A DNA stretch of 64,000 bases from Paenibacillus periandrae (GCF_022458865.1 NZ_JAJNMU010000002.1:124001-188000), one strand, 5' to 3'; shown: positions 8,717 to 17,070, numbered from the stretch's first letter. The notes: generated by a model from the sequence alone, not told the origin. A program made the numbers and translations.

Positions 8717-9802
8717 TTACTTTTTAAGCGTGCTTTCGTTTTTCTTGCTGACTGCAATATTTTTTTGGTGCTGATCAAAGGTTTCCCCAAAGTAATGCGC
8801 CTTGGTACCATCCTTTTTCGTTACATAGTACAGGAAGTTGTTGTCTGCCGGGTATATCGCCGCTTTAATCGATGAAAGACTTGGACTCGCAATAGGACCA
8901 GGTGGCAAGCCTTTGTGCAAATAAGTGTTATACGGACTTTCCGTTTGCAAATCCTTTTCAAATAAACGATCCTTCGGCTTATCAAACAAGTATTGAACAG
9001 TGGCATCGATTTGCAGCTCCATCTTCTTGCGCAATCGATTGTGAATGACACCGCTAACGAGAGGACGCTCTTCATCCAATACAGCCTCACGTTCGATCAA
9101 TGAAGCAATGGTCAGCATCTCGTGAAAGCTTTGCCCGCGGTCCGCCATCGCTTGCGGCCAATTGTCCGGAAGCTGCTCCAGCTTCCTGTCGAGCTCCAGC
9201 ATCATATTATTCAGCATATCCTCGACCTTAATGTCTTTGCTCCATTCGTAAGTCTCAGGAAATAAATAACCCTCCAGCCTGCTCCGCAGCTGAGTCTGAT
9301 TAGCCATTTTCGAGAATACATGGGCCGTAAAATGATTGTCCTGCTGTGCCTTCTCAATGAATAATCCCGGATCGATTCCAAATTGCTGTTGCACCTTATC
9401 CGCGATCTGCCTTACGGTATAACCCTCGGGCACGGTAAGCTTGATTCCCTGCTCTTTAACTGTTAAACCTTTATTAAAGGTATCAATAATGGCATCATTG
9501 GTCATCCCGGGAAGCATTTCATATTCGCCTGCCTGAAATTTACTGCCCTGATGAGCATATTTTAAATAATAAGTAAAAACTCGCGCATTGCGAATCAAAC
9601 CTTTGCTTTCCAACAGCTCCGCAATAGAGAGCGGACTCATGCCTGGCGGGATCATAATCGTTTGCGGCTGAGAGGATTCAGCAACAGGCTGTAAGGCTTG
9701 CTTCACATACAAACCCAAACCGATCGAAGCTAATACGACTACAACTATAACTATCACAATTAAGGATACTACAAGCTTTTTTACTCTACTAAACGGTGCC
9801 AC
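8717..9802 (-). CDS. mltG: endolytic murein transglycosylase MltG (YrrL)
   Basis: Membrane-anchored lytic transglycosylase that cuts nascent glycan strands during wall synthesis. About 361 residues: a short basic N-tail, one transmembrane helix (about 9-33), a LysM-like subdomain, then the YceG catalytic domain with IASLIEREA (catalytic Glu) and the C-terminal NFLYYV...HYFGET region typical of the family. The start is GTG at 9802, five nt after AAAGGAG; an upstream TTG/ATG-type frame extension to 9835 has no ribosome site. A hairpin terminator separates it from the DUF1292 genes, so it may be partly independently transcribed. Confidence 0.9.
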   Translation of the reverse strand: MAPFSRVKKLVVSLIVIVIVVVVLASIGLGLYVKQALQPVAESSQPQTIMIPPGMSPLSIAELLESKGLIRNARVFTYYLKYAHQGSKFQAGEYEMLPGMTNDAIIDTFNKGLTVKEQGIKLTVPEGYTVRQIADKVQQQFGIDPGLFIEKAQQDNHFTAHVFSKMANQTQLRSRLEGYLFPETYEWSKDIKVEDMLNNMMLELDRKLEQLPDNWPQAMADRGQSFHEMLTIASLIEREAVLDEERPLVSGVIHNRLRKKMELQIDATVQYLFDKPKDRLFEKDLQTESPYNTYLHKGLPPGPIASPSLSSIKAAIYPADNNFLYYVTKKDGTKAHYFGETFDQHQKNIAVSKKNESTLKK

Positions 9803-9837
9803 TACTACTCCTTTCGACCAAGTACGCATAAACAACG

Positions 9838-9861
9838 AAAAAGAGCGGATTGTCTCCGCTC
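9838..9861 (-). terminator. terminator after the second DUF1292 gene
   Basis: Perfect 7-bp stem GAGCGGA/TCCGCTC with 5-nt loop followed by TTTTT on the minus strand, 26 nt after the DUF1292 stop and overlapping the approach to mltG. It should reduce read-through into mltG-trhP1-trhP2. Confidence 0.75.
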
Positions 9862-9886
9862 ACTCCGTTTGAAACCAACATCCTGT

Positions 9887-10192
9887 TTACAACGCACTAT
9901 CCTCGGAAAACGTCATCTCATCATACAGCTCAGTCACGTTTTCCCATTCGTCATCATCATCTATGGTTTCCAGCTCGAGCTCTCCGTCTGGGCCAGTTAT
10001 AACCCGAAAAACCTCAGGTTCTCCGATTACAGGCTGATCCTGCTTCACAACCGCATAGCTCTGATCACCCAGCTGAAACTCAGTGAGCAGCTTGTAAACT
10101 ACGGATTGTTCATTATCATCATACAAGATAATATCATCTCCGTAGGTGCTGCGCAACTGACTTATTAATTTTACATCCTTTAATGTGAACAA
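9887..10192 (-). CDS. DUF1292 family small acidic protein (second copy)
   Basis: 101-residue acidic protein of the DUF1292 (YrzB) family; function unknown. Seen: beta-rich pattern with DDIILYDDNEQSVVYKLLTEF near residue 20 (first part DDIILYDDN), and the acidic tail ETIDDDDEWENVTELYDE (EWENVTELYDE), which parallels EEEWNIVEETFN in the neighbouring gene. Start is TTG at 10192 with GGGAGG eight nt before; no ATG is available nearby. Tandem with the 102-residue homologue, 27 nt apart. B. subtilis has a single yrzB at this place. Confidence 0.75.
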   Translation of the reverse strand: MFTLKDVKLISQLRSTYGDDIILYDDNEQSVVYKLLTEFQLGDQSYAVVKQDQPVIGEPEVFRVITGPDGELELETIDDDDEWENVTELYDEMTFSEDSAL

Positions 10193-10219
10193 AAAGAACG
10201 CCTCCCGTTATCGTTTCCA

Positions 10220-10528
10220 TTAATTGGAGTCTTCTTCCTCTTCGACTTCCTCATCCATCAATGTATTAAAGGTTTCTTCGACAATATTCCATTCTTCCTC
10301 GTTATCGATCGTAAACAACTGCAGGTCATCTCCGTCTTCCTCATAACGGAAAGCATACACCTCATCGGATTCCTCTTCCGCGTCGACCGGCACAACCATC
10401 ATATACTTTTTATCGGAACCGTCAACCTCGAACTTCATAATGACTTCAAACTCTTCCTCATTACCTTCTTCATCCGGGATATAAATAATTTCCGGTTCTT
10501 CTTCTTGAAGTTGTTCTTCTTTAGTCAC
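10220..10528 (-). CDS. DUF1292 family small acidic protein (YrzB-like)
   Basis: Very acidic 102-residue protein of the DUF1292 family, located directly after ruvX like yrzB in Bacillus; function unknown. The sequence is dominated by Glu/Asp with FEVIMKFEVDGSDKKYMMVV in the middle and EEEWNIVEETFNTLMDEE near the end. GTG at 10528 is preferred because GAGGTG lies six nt before it; a GTG at 10537 overlaps the ruvX stop and its own ribosome site. Likely translated from the ireB-ruvX transcript. Confidence 0.8.
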   Translation of the reverse strand: MTKEEQLQEEEPEIIYIPDEEGNEEEFEVIMKFEVDGSDKKYMMVVPVDAEEESDEVYAFRYEEDGDDLQLFTIDNEEEWNIVEETFNTLMDEEVEEEEDSN

Positions 10529-10533
10529 GCCAA

Positions 10534-10953
10534 TCACCTCTTCGTATTGGAATCCATATAATTTTGCAAAATGAGCGCAGCTGCCATCTTATCGATGACT
10601 TGCTTTCTTTTCTTGCGGCTGACATCAGCATCTATCAGCACACGCTGTGCAGAGGCTGTTGTCAGTCGTTCATCCCATAGATGTACGGGCAGTCCGAAAA
10701 CTTCTCGCAGAGACTCGGCAAAAGCGATGCACAGCTCTGCACGAGGACCTATGGTATTGTTCATATTCTTGGGCAAGCCTACGACAAGTTCGTGAACGCT
10801 ATACTGCGCTATCAATTCACGAAGTCTTGCCATATCCTTCTCTGAGCTTGTTCTCCGGATGACCTCAAGACCTTGAGCTGTCCAGCCCAATTCGTCACTA
10901 AGGGCGATACCGATCGTTTTGTCTCCGTAATCCAAACCCATTAAACGTTCCAT
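10534..10953 (-). CDS. ruvX: RuvX/YqgF-family nuclease (YrrK)
   Basis: 139-residue RNase H-fold protein of the YqgF/RuvX family, a putative Holliday-junction resolvase that in E. coli has also been linked to 16S rRNA 5'-end maturation. Seen: [17 protein letters not shown] with the first catalytic Asp (residue 8), the central VVGLPKNMN, and [13 protein letters not shown] with conserved Asp-Glu-Arg. Start ATG with TGGGAG 11 nt before. Sits between ireB and the DUF1292 pair, as in Bacillus (yrzL-yrrK-yrzB). Confidence 0.92.
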   Translation of the reverse strand: MERLMGLDYGDKTIGIALSDELGWTAQGLEVIRRTSSEKDMARLRELIAQYSVHELVVGLPKNMNNTIGPRAELCIAFAESLREVFGLPVHLWDERLTTASAQRVLIDADVSRKKRKQVIDKMAAALILQNYMDSNTKR

Positions 10954-11014
10954 CGTATACTAAACTCCCAACGGCAGGCAATCTTGTCATATCTAGTATT
11001 TCCTGCCCTGCATC

Positions 11015-11278
11015 TTATGATTTATGCTGCTGCAAATACGATCTGACCAGCTCTTCAATCAACTCGTCACGTTCGCGCTTGCGAATGATGCTCCTAGCAT
11101 TATTATGGCGTGGAATATAAGCCGGGTCGCCGGATAAAAGGTAGCCTACAATTTGATTAATCGGATTATAGCCTTTTTCCTGCAGCGCGTCATATACCGC
11201 CAAAATAACTTCCTTGGGTGATGTTTCGATTTCTTCCGCTTTCACATTGAACTTCATCGTTTTATCCATCGAGCTCAT
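11015..11278 (-). CDS. ireB: IreB/UPF0297 family regulatory protein (YrzL)
   Basis: 87-residue DUF965 protein. In Enterococcus the ortholog IreB is a small phosphoprotein acting with the IreK Ser/Thr kinase; in Bacillus it is YrzL. Seen: [34 protein letters not shown], and [14 protein letters not shown], all highly conserved in the family. Start is ATG at 11278, five nt after GGGGGTG. It lies between alaS and ruvX, the standard order alaS-ireB-ruvX. Confidence 0.93.
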   Translation of the reverse strand: MSSMDKTMKFNVKAEEIETSPKEVILAVYDALQEKGYNPINQIVGYLLSGDPAYIPRHNNARSIIRKRERDELIEELVRSYLQQHKS

Positions 11279-11382
11279 CCCTACACCCCCTAGAAACAAA
11301 AATGATGAATAGTAGCTTACAAAACACGTTACCTTCTTAGATATTCGCTATTTGTCGAAAAATTCCTCTTGACAGTACAAAT

Positions 11383-14019
11383 TTATTTTTTCAGCTTCGC
11401 TTGATTTTCTACAATATGTCCTACCTGCTCCAGAGCCGCCGACAATTGAGAAGCATCCTTGCCTCCTGCTTGAGCCATATCGGGACGGCCGCCACCGCTG
11501 CCACCGACAATTGCCGCTGTTTCCTTGATCAGCTTACCAGCATGAAAGCCTTGAGCCACCAGATCCGGTGTTACGGCTGCTACCAGATTCACTTTGTCAT
11601 CCGCAATCGCGCCCAGCACAATAATTGCCGAACCCAGCTTAGCCTTCATTTGATCCACAATACTGCGAAGCGAATCCATATCCCCGGCATTAACCTGTGC
11701 AGCTAGCACGGGTACTCCTGCAATGGGTTTCAACTGGTCTGTTAAAGAACCGGCCTCGATTTTGCCAAGCTTCGACTTCAAGGATTCATTCTCTCTAGCC
11801 AATTCCTTCAGTTGAACAAACAGCCCCTCGATTCGTTTGGGAACCTCTTGAATGTTGGATTTCAGCAGCCCTGATGAATCGCGCAGCAGCTGCAGCTGTT
11901 GATCTATATACAAATAAGCATTACGGCCCGTCACGGCTTCAATCCGGCGAACACCAGAACCGATACCTGATTCACTGACGATTTTGAACAAACCTATCTG
12001 GCTCGTATTGGCCACATGACAGCCGCCGCATAACTCCAGGCTGTAGCTGCCTACCTGAACTACACGGACAACATCGCCGTATTTCTCACCAAATAAAGCC
12101 ATCGCCCCCATTGCCTTGGCATCCGCAATTGGTTTAAGTGTAATCGAAACCTGCGTGCTTTTCCAGATTTGCTGGTTAACCCGTTTTTCGACATCCTGCA
12201 GCTCTTCAGCCGTAATGCTGCCAAAATGCGAGAAGTCAAAACGCAATCTTTCTGGAGCTACCGATGAGCCTGCCTGATTCACGTGCTCACCCAGTACATC
12301 TTTCAAAGCTTTGTGCAGCAAGTGAGTGGCCGTATGATTTTTGATAATATCCTCGCGCATTTCTTCACTGACCGCCGCCTGCACGGTATCACCCTTGCGC
12401 AGCACACCGGATTCAACTACAACAGTATGCACATGCTGACCATGCGGTGCTTTGCTGACATCCACTACTTTTAAACGGACATCACCTGAAGCAAGATAGC
12501 CGTGATCGCTCACCTGTCCACCACTTTCCGCATAGAAAGGAGTGACATCCAGCACCACCTGACACGTCTCGCCCAAACCAACCAAATCGACAAATTGATT
12601 CTCATGCACCACAGCAATCACTTTAGCAGTAGTTACCAATTCAGTATAACCAACAAACTCACTTTTAACCGTCAGCTCAGCAAGTGGTCCGCCCTGCACC
12701 TTCATACTGTCCGAGTCCTGACGCGCTGCCCGGGCACGATTACGCTGCTCCTGCATCGAGCTGTCAAACCCTTCACGATCCACTGTCAAACCTTTTTCTG
12801 AAGCAAAATCCTCTGTTAAATCAAATGGGAACCCGTATGTGTCATACAGCTTGAAGGCATCCGCGCCGCTGATCTGTGTTCGGCCCTCGGAGGTGGCTTT
12901 TTCCGTTAATTCAGCAAGTATAGCCAAACCATCGGACAAGGTTTCATGGAAACGCTCCTCTTCGGTGCGAATTACCTTCTCGATAAACTCGCGTTTGTCG
13001 ACAACCTCTGTGTAGTACACGCCCATAATTTCACCAACAATCGGTGTCAGCGTGTGCAGGAACGGTTTATCGAGACCGATTACTTTCCCGTAACGTACGG
13101 CACGACGCAGCAAACGACGAATGACATAACCGCGTCCTTCATTGGAAGGAAGCACACCGTCACCTACGGAAAAGGCAACCGTACGGATATGATCGGCAAT
13201 AACCTTCAATGCTACATCCGTTTCTGTCTTTTCATGATACGTCACGCCAGCAAGCTTGGCGGTTTGCTCAATAATCGGCATGAACAAATCCGTATCAAAG
13301 TTGGAGTCCACATTTTGCAAAATCGAAGCAAAGCGCTCCAGACCTGCTCCTGTATCGATATTTTTATTAGGCAATGGTGTATAGCTGCCGTCTTTGTTAT
13401 GGTTGAACTGGGAGAACACCAGGTTCCACACTTCCAGGAAACGTTCATTCTCACCACCTGGCCAGCACTCTGGATCACTCAAGTCCCCATACGCATCGCC
13501 ACGGTCATAAAAAATTTCGGTACAAGGTCCGCAAGGCCCTTCGCCAATATCCCAAAAGTTTTCCTCAAGCTTATAGATGCGCTCTTCCGGAAGCCCGATT
13601 TTTTTGTTCCAAAATTCAAAAGCTTCGGTATCCTCAGGATACACCGTCACCGACAAACGGTCCGGATCAAAGCCGATCCACTCGGGGCTCGTCAGAAATT
13701 CCCATGCCCAGGTAATAACCTCTTCTTTAAAATAGTCACCGATTGAAAAGTTACCGAGCATTTCAAAGAAAGTATGATGACGGCGTGTTTTGCCGACATT
13801 TTCAATGTCATTGGTACGAATACATTTTTGCGAATTGGCAATCCGCGGATTTTCAGGAACAATACGTCCGTCAAAATACGCTTTAAGCGGTGCCATTCCT
13901 GCGTTGATCCACAGTAAGGATGGATCGTTGTGCGGAACGAGCGGCGCGCTCGGCTCAATGCGGTGTCCTTTACTTTCAAAAAATGCGAGCCATTTGGAAC
14001 GGATTTCACTGGCTTTCAT
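11383..14019 (-). CDS. alaS: alanyl-tRNA synthetase
   Basis: Charges tRNA-Ala; class II synthetase of 878 residues, full length. Seen in order: catalytic domain from [10 protein letters not shown] and [14 protein letters not shown] (motif 1 region), [12 protein letters not shown], the editing domain zinc-ligand HTATHLLH (about residue 570) and CGGCH (about 670), and the C-terminal C-Ala domain ending with [17 protein letters not shown]. Start ATG with CGGAGG seven nt upstream. Expression is controlled by a T-box leader with an Ala specifier, but about 700 nt of repeat-rich sequence lie between the T-box terminator and this start, which is unusual. Confidence 0.98.
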   Translation of the reverse strand: MKASEIRSKWLAFFESKGHRIEPSAPLVPHNDPSLLWINAGMAPLKAYFDGRIVPENPRIANSQKCIRTNDIENVGKTRRHHTFFEMLGNFSIGDYFKEEVITWAWEFLTSPEWIGFDPDRLSVTVYPEDTEAFEFWNKKIGLPEERIYKLEENFWDIGEGPCGPCTEIFYDRGDAYGDLSDPECWPGGENERFLEVWNLVFSQFNHNKDGSYTPLPNKNIDTGAGLERFASILQNVDSNFDTDLFMPIIEQTAKLAGVTYHEKTETDVALKVIADHIRTVAFSVGDGVLPSNEGRGYVIRRLLRRAVRYGKVIGLDKPFLHTLTPIVGEIMGVYYTEVVDKREFIEKVIRTEEERFHETLSDGLAILAELTEKATSEGRTQISGADAFKLYDTYGFPFDLTEDFASEKGLTVDREGFDSSMQEQRNRARAARQDSDSMKVQGGPLAELTVKSEFVGYTELVTTAKVIAVVHENQFVDLVGLGETCQVVLDVTPFYAESGGQVSDHGYLASGDVRLKVVDVSKAPHGQHVHTVVVESGVLRKGDTVQAAVSEEMREDIIKNHTATHLLHKALKDVLGEHVNQAGSSVAPERLRFDFSHFGSITAEELQDVEKRVNQQIWKSTQVSITLKPIADAKAMGAMALFGEKYGDVVRVVQVGSYSLELCGGCHVANTSQIGLFKIVSESGIGSGVRRIEAVTGRNAYLYIDQQLQLLRDSSGLLKSNIQEVPKRIEGLFVQLKELARENESLKSKLGKIEAGSLTDQLKPIAGVPVLAAQVNAGDMDSLRSIVDQMKAKLGSAIIVLGAIADDKVNLVAAVTPDLVAQGFHAGKLIKETAAIVGGSGGGRPDMAQAGGKDASQLSAALEQVGHIVENQAKLKK

Positions 14020-14043
14020 ATAGATACCTCCGGTGGTTTTTTT

Positions 14044-14101
14044 ACCCTCCCAAACCCTCCCTATAGGGAGGGCCCCAAAGGGCTTTGCCCTCTGGACTCC
14101 C
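14044..14101. repeat. 58-bp palindromic box, copy A (5' of alaS)
   Basis: 58-bp segment nearly identical (one mismatch seen) to 24212-24269. It contains the perfect palindrome CCCTCCCTATAGGGAGGG, then GGGCCCC and a second small hairpin GGGC-aaa-GCCC on the minus strand. It ends 25 nt before the alaS start, leaving room only for the ribosome site. The minus-strand copy carries CCCTCCC, which could pair with the nearby GGGAGGG or with the alaS Shine-Dalgarno. Confidence 0.9.
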
Positions 14102-14125
14102 GTGGGAGCGTGGCGGACTGTGTTG

Positions 14126-14353
14126 TTCTCGGGCCGCTATGTCCCTCAGGGACACGCTCGACTGTGGTGCTATGCCTTTTGAGTTCATGCGTGTGCTCGG
14201 GCCGCTTTCGTCCCATGCGGGACACGCTTGACTTTGGTGCTTGAGCAAGTGCAAGTTCAAGTACGGTGCAAGGGCAAGGGCGGGTGCTTGCTGGGTGCTG
14301 CTGTTGTGTTCTGGAGCCGCATCGTCCCTGCGGGACACGCTCAGGTTGGTGCT
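14126..14353. repeat. three hairpin-bearing ~46-bp repeat units, cluster A
   Basis: Three diverged copies of a unit with the pattern CTCGGGCCGCTTT.GTCCC, a short GTCCC/GGGAC hairpin, CACGCTTGACT and TGGTGCT, at about 14126-14171, 14194-14241 and 14309-14353. The same unit forms cluster B at 24294-24554. A weak open frame across them (minus strand, 14042-14410) is a by-product of repeat composition, not a gene. Confidence 0.8.
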
Positions 14354-14404
14354 TTTGTGTTTGTTACTGAAAGCTTCGCGCAGCGTGGGGTTCACTACTC
14401 CACC

Positions 14405-14707
14405 CCCCAATTGGGGATGGAGTAGGAGTTTTGCCCCAGGCGAAGCAGGTAAAGTTCATCCGCAGGAAAGAATTTGTGCAAATGGGCTCCCGAGGGAGCA
14501 AGGGATTGTGCCGTAGAGTTTACGGGCCGCCTTTGAACCTGGATGATTACCACTTCGTCTAATCAAGATCATCCAGGTTCAACAGCGGCTGAAGGCACAT
14601 CCCTTGCGCACGCAGGGGCCGCATCATTTGCATAAATTCCTTGCTCTTGAACTTTACTTCTCCGCAAGCCAAGCAAAACCTCGATTCCACTCCCCAAAAC
14701 CCCTTTT
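14405..14707. repeat. ~300-bp imperfect inverted repeat (fold-back) in the alaS leader
   Basis: Two ~140-bp arms in inverted orientation flank a 20-nt centre (14548-14567). The innermost 15 bp are perfect: TTGAACCTGGATGAT at 14533-14547 against its complement at 14568-14582. Further matched blocks outward are GTGCC/GGCAC, CAAGGGAT/ATCCCTTG, TGCAAATG/CATTTGCA, GTAAAGTTC/GAACTTTAC, GGTTTTGC-like and TTGGGGA-like segments out to 14405 and 14700. It lies in the transcribed region between the T-box terminator and alaS. No open reading frame of note is inside. Confidence 0.85.
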
Positions 14708-14713
14708 AAACAG

Positions 14714-14995
14714 AAAAACGCCCCTGCTGACAGGGACGAATTGATCGCGGTACCACCCTGGTTACTGTACAGCTGTCAATCAAGACGCAAGCCTGCTGTA
14801 CAATCTCCTTGAACAAGACTTGTAACGAGTCCATCCGGCGGATTTGTTCCGCACTCCGAAATGAGCTTTCAACCATCCTTCATTAGTAAGGTTCTCTCAG
14901 CTAGCCTAATGCAAGCAGCAGCGGGCTATAACCTATTCTCTGGATAATGGGCTATGGTTTACTTAATTTCATCAACGCTTTCAGTTATATACTTG
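14714..14995 (-). promoter_or_regulatory. T-box leader of alaS, specifier GCU (Ala)
   Basis: tRNA-sensing leader: uncharged tRNA-Ala should stabilise the antiterminator. Seen on the minus strand: AAGTA of the specifier loop, helix AACCAT/ATGGTT, the AGAGA bulge motif, apical helix TAGCC/GGCTA, then the 3' side of the specifier loop GAA-A-GCT-C, giving specifier GCU at 14864-14866 (Ala). The T-box core AGGGTGGTACCGCG is at 14746-14759, and the terminator hairpin CGTCCCTG...CAGGGGCG with TTTTT is at 14714-14738. Transcription probably starts near 14995 from the promoter just upstream. Confidence 0.95.
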
Positions 14996-15001
14996 TATAC
15001 G

Positions 15002-15031
15002 ATTATATACGTTTTTTGAAAGGAATGTCAA
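15002..15031 (-). promoter_or_regulatory. sigma-A promoter of alaS
   Basis: Consensus TTGACA (15026-15031), 18-nt spacer, consensus TATAAT (15002-15007) on the minus strand, directly upstream of the T-box leader. Confidence 0.85.
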
Positions 15032-15091
15032 CAAGGCGGCCATACAGCACGATCAGGGAGATGCGTTTCGTGAACAACTCGATCTCCTTGT

Positions 15092-16162
15092 TTATGTTGT
15101 TCTCCGATGTACATAATATTGGAAAACATGCTGCACAATGACCTTTATAACCGCAAACACCGGAACTGCCAGAATCAAGCCGATCACACCCGCAATTTCC
15201 CCGCCCGCTAGCAGAGCAAATATAATCAGGAGCGGATGCATCTTTAACGAGCGACCTACGACCTGAGGTGAAATCACATTGCCTTCGAGAATTTGACAGA
15301 CTGTATTCACCACAGCGACCATCAGTACCATCTTAAAGGAAATCGTCGAGGCCATTATAAGAGCCGGAGCCGCCCCAAAGAAAGGGCCGAGATATGGGAT
15401 AATATTAAACACGGCAACCAGACAAGCAAGCAGCAGCGCGTACGGCATTCCAATCAGCCAATAACCCAAATACGCCAGGATTCCAATAATGACACATACT
15501 AAAAACTGTCCGCGAATATAATTACCAAGAGCCGTATCGATATCCATTAGCAGCTTGTAAACCTGTTTGCGCTTTGCTTTAGGTACCGTAGCCAGTACGG
15601 TTTTTTCTATCAGTTGAAAATCCTTAAGCATGTAAAAAGCCAAAAAAGGTACGATGAAAGCGATGAATATCATATTGATCGTACTGCCTATTCCGTCAAT
15701 ATATTTCGATATGGCATGTGATACGCCGTTTTCCAGCTTCATGAGAGACTGATTGATGCCGGTACGGATGGTGTCCGGCACAAATTGCATACTTTTCATC
15801 GTATCGACAACGCCTTGAGCTTTCATTTCAAGCTGTGGAATATGCTCATTAAATTCATTTAATTGATTAATAAACATCGGGATCAAGTTCATCAATACTA
15901 CCGTTGTGGACACAATAAATACGGCATAAATCAGAAGTACAGCCACTGTCCTCGGCACCTTGCGGGCGTTGAGCAGGGATACGACAGGATTCAATACATA
16001 AGAGATGATCATTGCGATAATAAAAGGAGCCAGAATCTCAAGCAGAAAATGATAAATTCCGATCCAGATCGGACGAATTTTCAACAAAACCAGCAGGATC
16101 AGCAGACCCAGCAGGATGTAGATCATAATTGAAAATACTCTGCTTTTGTAAAAATGATTCAT
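15092..16162 (-). CDS. AI-2E family transporter / YrrI-like membrane protein
   Basis: 356-residue polytopic protein of the AI-2E (UPF0118) exporter family, whose members export autoinducer-like molecules or act as Na+/H+ antiporters; the substrate here is unknown. Two N-terminal helices (about 10-65), PRTVAVLLIYAVFIV helix, a soluble central segment (about 95-205), then a C-terminal helix bundle with NIIPYLGPFFGA and VVGRSLKMHPLLIIFALLAG (signature part GRSLKMHPLLI). ATG start with a modest GGCGGTGAG site. B. subtilis yrrI also lies near alaS. No clear terminator follows; the alaS promoter is 60 nt downstream. Confidence 0.85.
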   Translation of the reverse strand: MNHFYKSRVFSIMIYILLGLLILLVLLKIRPIWIGIYHFLLEILAPFIIAMIISYVLNPVVSLLNARKVPRTVAVLLIYAVFIVSTTVVLMNLIPMFINQLNEFNEHIPQLEMKAQGVVDTMKSMQFVPDTIRTGINQSLMKLENGVSHAISKYIDGIGSTINMIFIAFIVPFLAFYMLKDFQLIEKTVLATVPKAKRKQVYKLLMDIDTALGNYIRGQFLVCVIIGILAYLGYWLIGMPYALLLACLVAVFNIIPYLGPFFGAAPALIMASTISFKMVLMVAVVNTVCQILEGNVISPQVVGRSLKMHPLLIIFALLAGGEIAGVIGLILAVPVFAVIKVIVQHVFQYYVHRRTT

Positions 16163-16251
16163 GCGTTCTCACCGCCTCAGTTCCCTGTCCAAATCACTCA
16201 ACCATTATAAGTATATGTACAACCCTGCATCTTAATCCCCTTGAATAACAC

Positions 16252-16310
16252 AAAAAATCGCATTCGCTTCCAACCGCTGCATGATTCAAGCGGTTAGGGC
16301 GAATGCGATT
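16252..16310 (-). terminator. terminator after the zinc-ribbon gene
   Basis: Long hairpin on the minus strand, AATCGCATTCGC...GCGAATGCGATT with inner AACCGCT/AGCGGTT, followed by TTTTTTG, 26 nt after the stop at 16337. Confidence 0.92.
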
Positions 16311-16336
16311 CAACATACATCTGATTCGGTAATTTA

Positions 16337-16534
16337 TCAGTTTGCATGAATATGCGGCATTTCTTCTTCAAAAAACAGATCGTCCAGTGAGCTTAAAGTA
16401 CCGTCTTCTTCAACTTGATATACAGACATTTTCTCACCGTTCACACTAAGTTCGATAAAGCAGCCCCAGCAGTAAAACTGATGCGAGCCTATTTTGCCAA
16501 TATCCTTTGAATTACAATTCGGACAACGTAACAT
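16337..16534 (-). CDS. small zinc-ribbon protein, function unknown
   Basis: 65-residue protein with two Cys pairs, CPNCNSKDIG and FYCWGC (residues 4-25), a likely zinc ribbon, then an acidic C-terminus ending EEEMPHIHAN. It follows the PRC-barrel gene by 11 nt and precedes a strong terminator, so it is the last gene of the cymR-iscS-yrrD unit or of a short yrrD operon. I do not recognise a named family. Confidence 0.7.
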   Translation of the reverse strand: MLRCPNCNSKDIGKIGSHQFYCWGCFIELSVNGEKMSVYQVEEDGTLSSLDDLFFEEEMPHIHAN

Positions 16535-16545
16535 TTGGTATCACC

Positions 16546-17070
16546 CTATTCCTCATTTGATTTGACTATTTCAGTCAACCATTCATTGCAGTGAACGGGG
16601 ACTATAATTGCATCCTCACCCATTGTTACAGAATCCGGTAAGGGCAGCCATTTGCGCCCCTCTTTCAGATCAGAAATAAAACCCTCGGTCAATTCGTAGC
16701 CTATTACTTTTTTACCCTGCTCGGGGTCCAGATAAACATCATCCACAATACCCAGATGCTGACCATTGACGGTTACAACAGGCATTCCCTTCACCTTATG
16801 ATCACCATTCAGTAAAGAGATGTACACTTGATCCTGCGCATCCAACGGGAAGACAGCCTCTTCGTTGTGAATGGTTATAGCATCTTCACCCAGAGCAATG
16901 ACATCCTTCCAGGCAACACAGTTGGACACTGAAAACCAATGCCTGTTCTCCAGTAGTACAAGCTCAATCTGCCAGGCTTCATCCAGTAATAAATCTTTGA
17001 CTGTACCGACCTGTTTACCTGTTTGCACACAAAGTATCGGTAATCCTATCACATCACGAGCTTTTTTCAA
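16546..17070 (-). CDS. PRC-barrel domain protein YrrD
   Basis: 174-residue cytoplasmic protein with two PRC-barrel domains: VIGLPILCVQTGKQVGTVKD (residues 8-27, quoted in part: TGKQVGTVKDLLLD) and VKGMPVVTVNGQHLGIVDDV (about 93-112, GQHLGIVDDVYLD). PRC barrels often bind RNA/ribosomal or photosynthetic partners, but this protein's role is unknown. Orthologous in position to B. subtilis yrrD, near iscS. The genes yrrB and recD2 that separate them in Bacillus are absent here. Confidence 0.85.
   Translation of the reverse strand: MKKARDVIGLPILCVQTGKQVGTVKDLLLDEAWQIELVLLENRHWFSVSNCVAWKDVIALGEDAITIHNEEAVFPLDAQDQVYISLLNGDHKVKGMPVVTVNGQHLGIVDDVYLDPEQGKKVIGYELTEGFISDLKEGRKWLPLPDSVTMGEDAIIVPVHCNEWLTEIVKSNEE

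Noticed and set aside
12946-13746. Plus-strand 266-codon frame inside alaS
   Set aside because: Antisense shadow of a well-conserved alaS; no ribosome site or recognisable domain.
14042-14410. Minus-strand 122-codon open frame
   Set aside because: It lies wholly in the composite repeat; its end shares residues ([13 protein letters not shown]) with the frame at 24114-24467 only because the 58-bp box is repeated. No good ribosome site.
16163-16250. Promoter for the AI-2E family gene (TATAAT near 16205)
   Set aside because: The -10 is good but no acceptable -35 or extended -10 accompanies it, so it is not listed as a feature.
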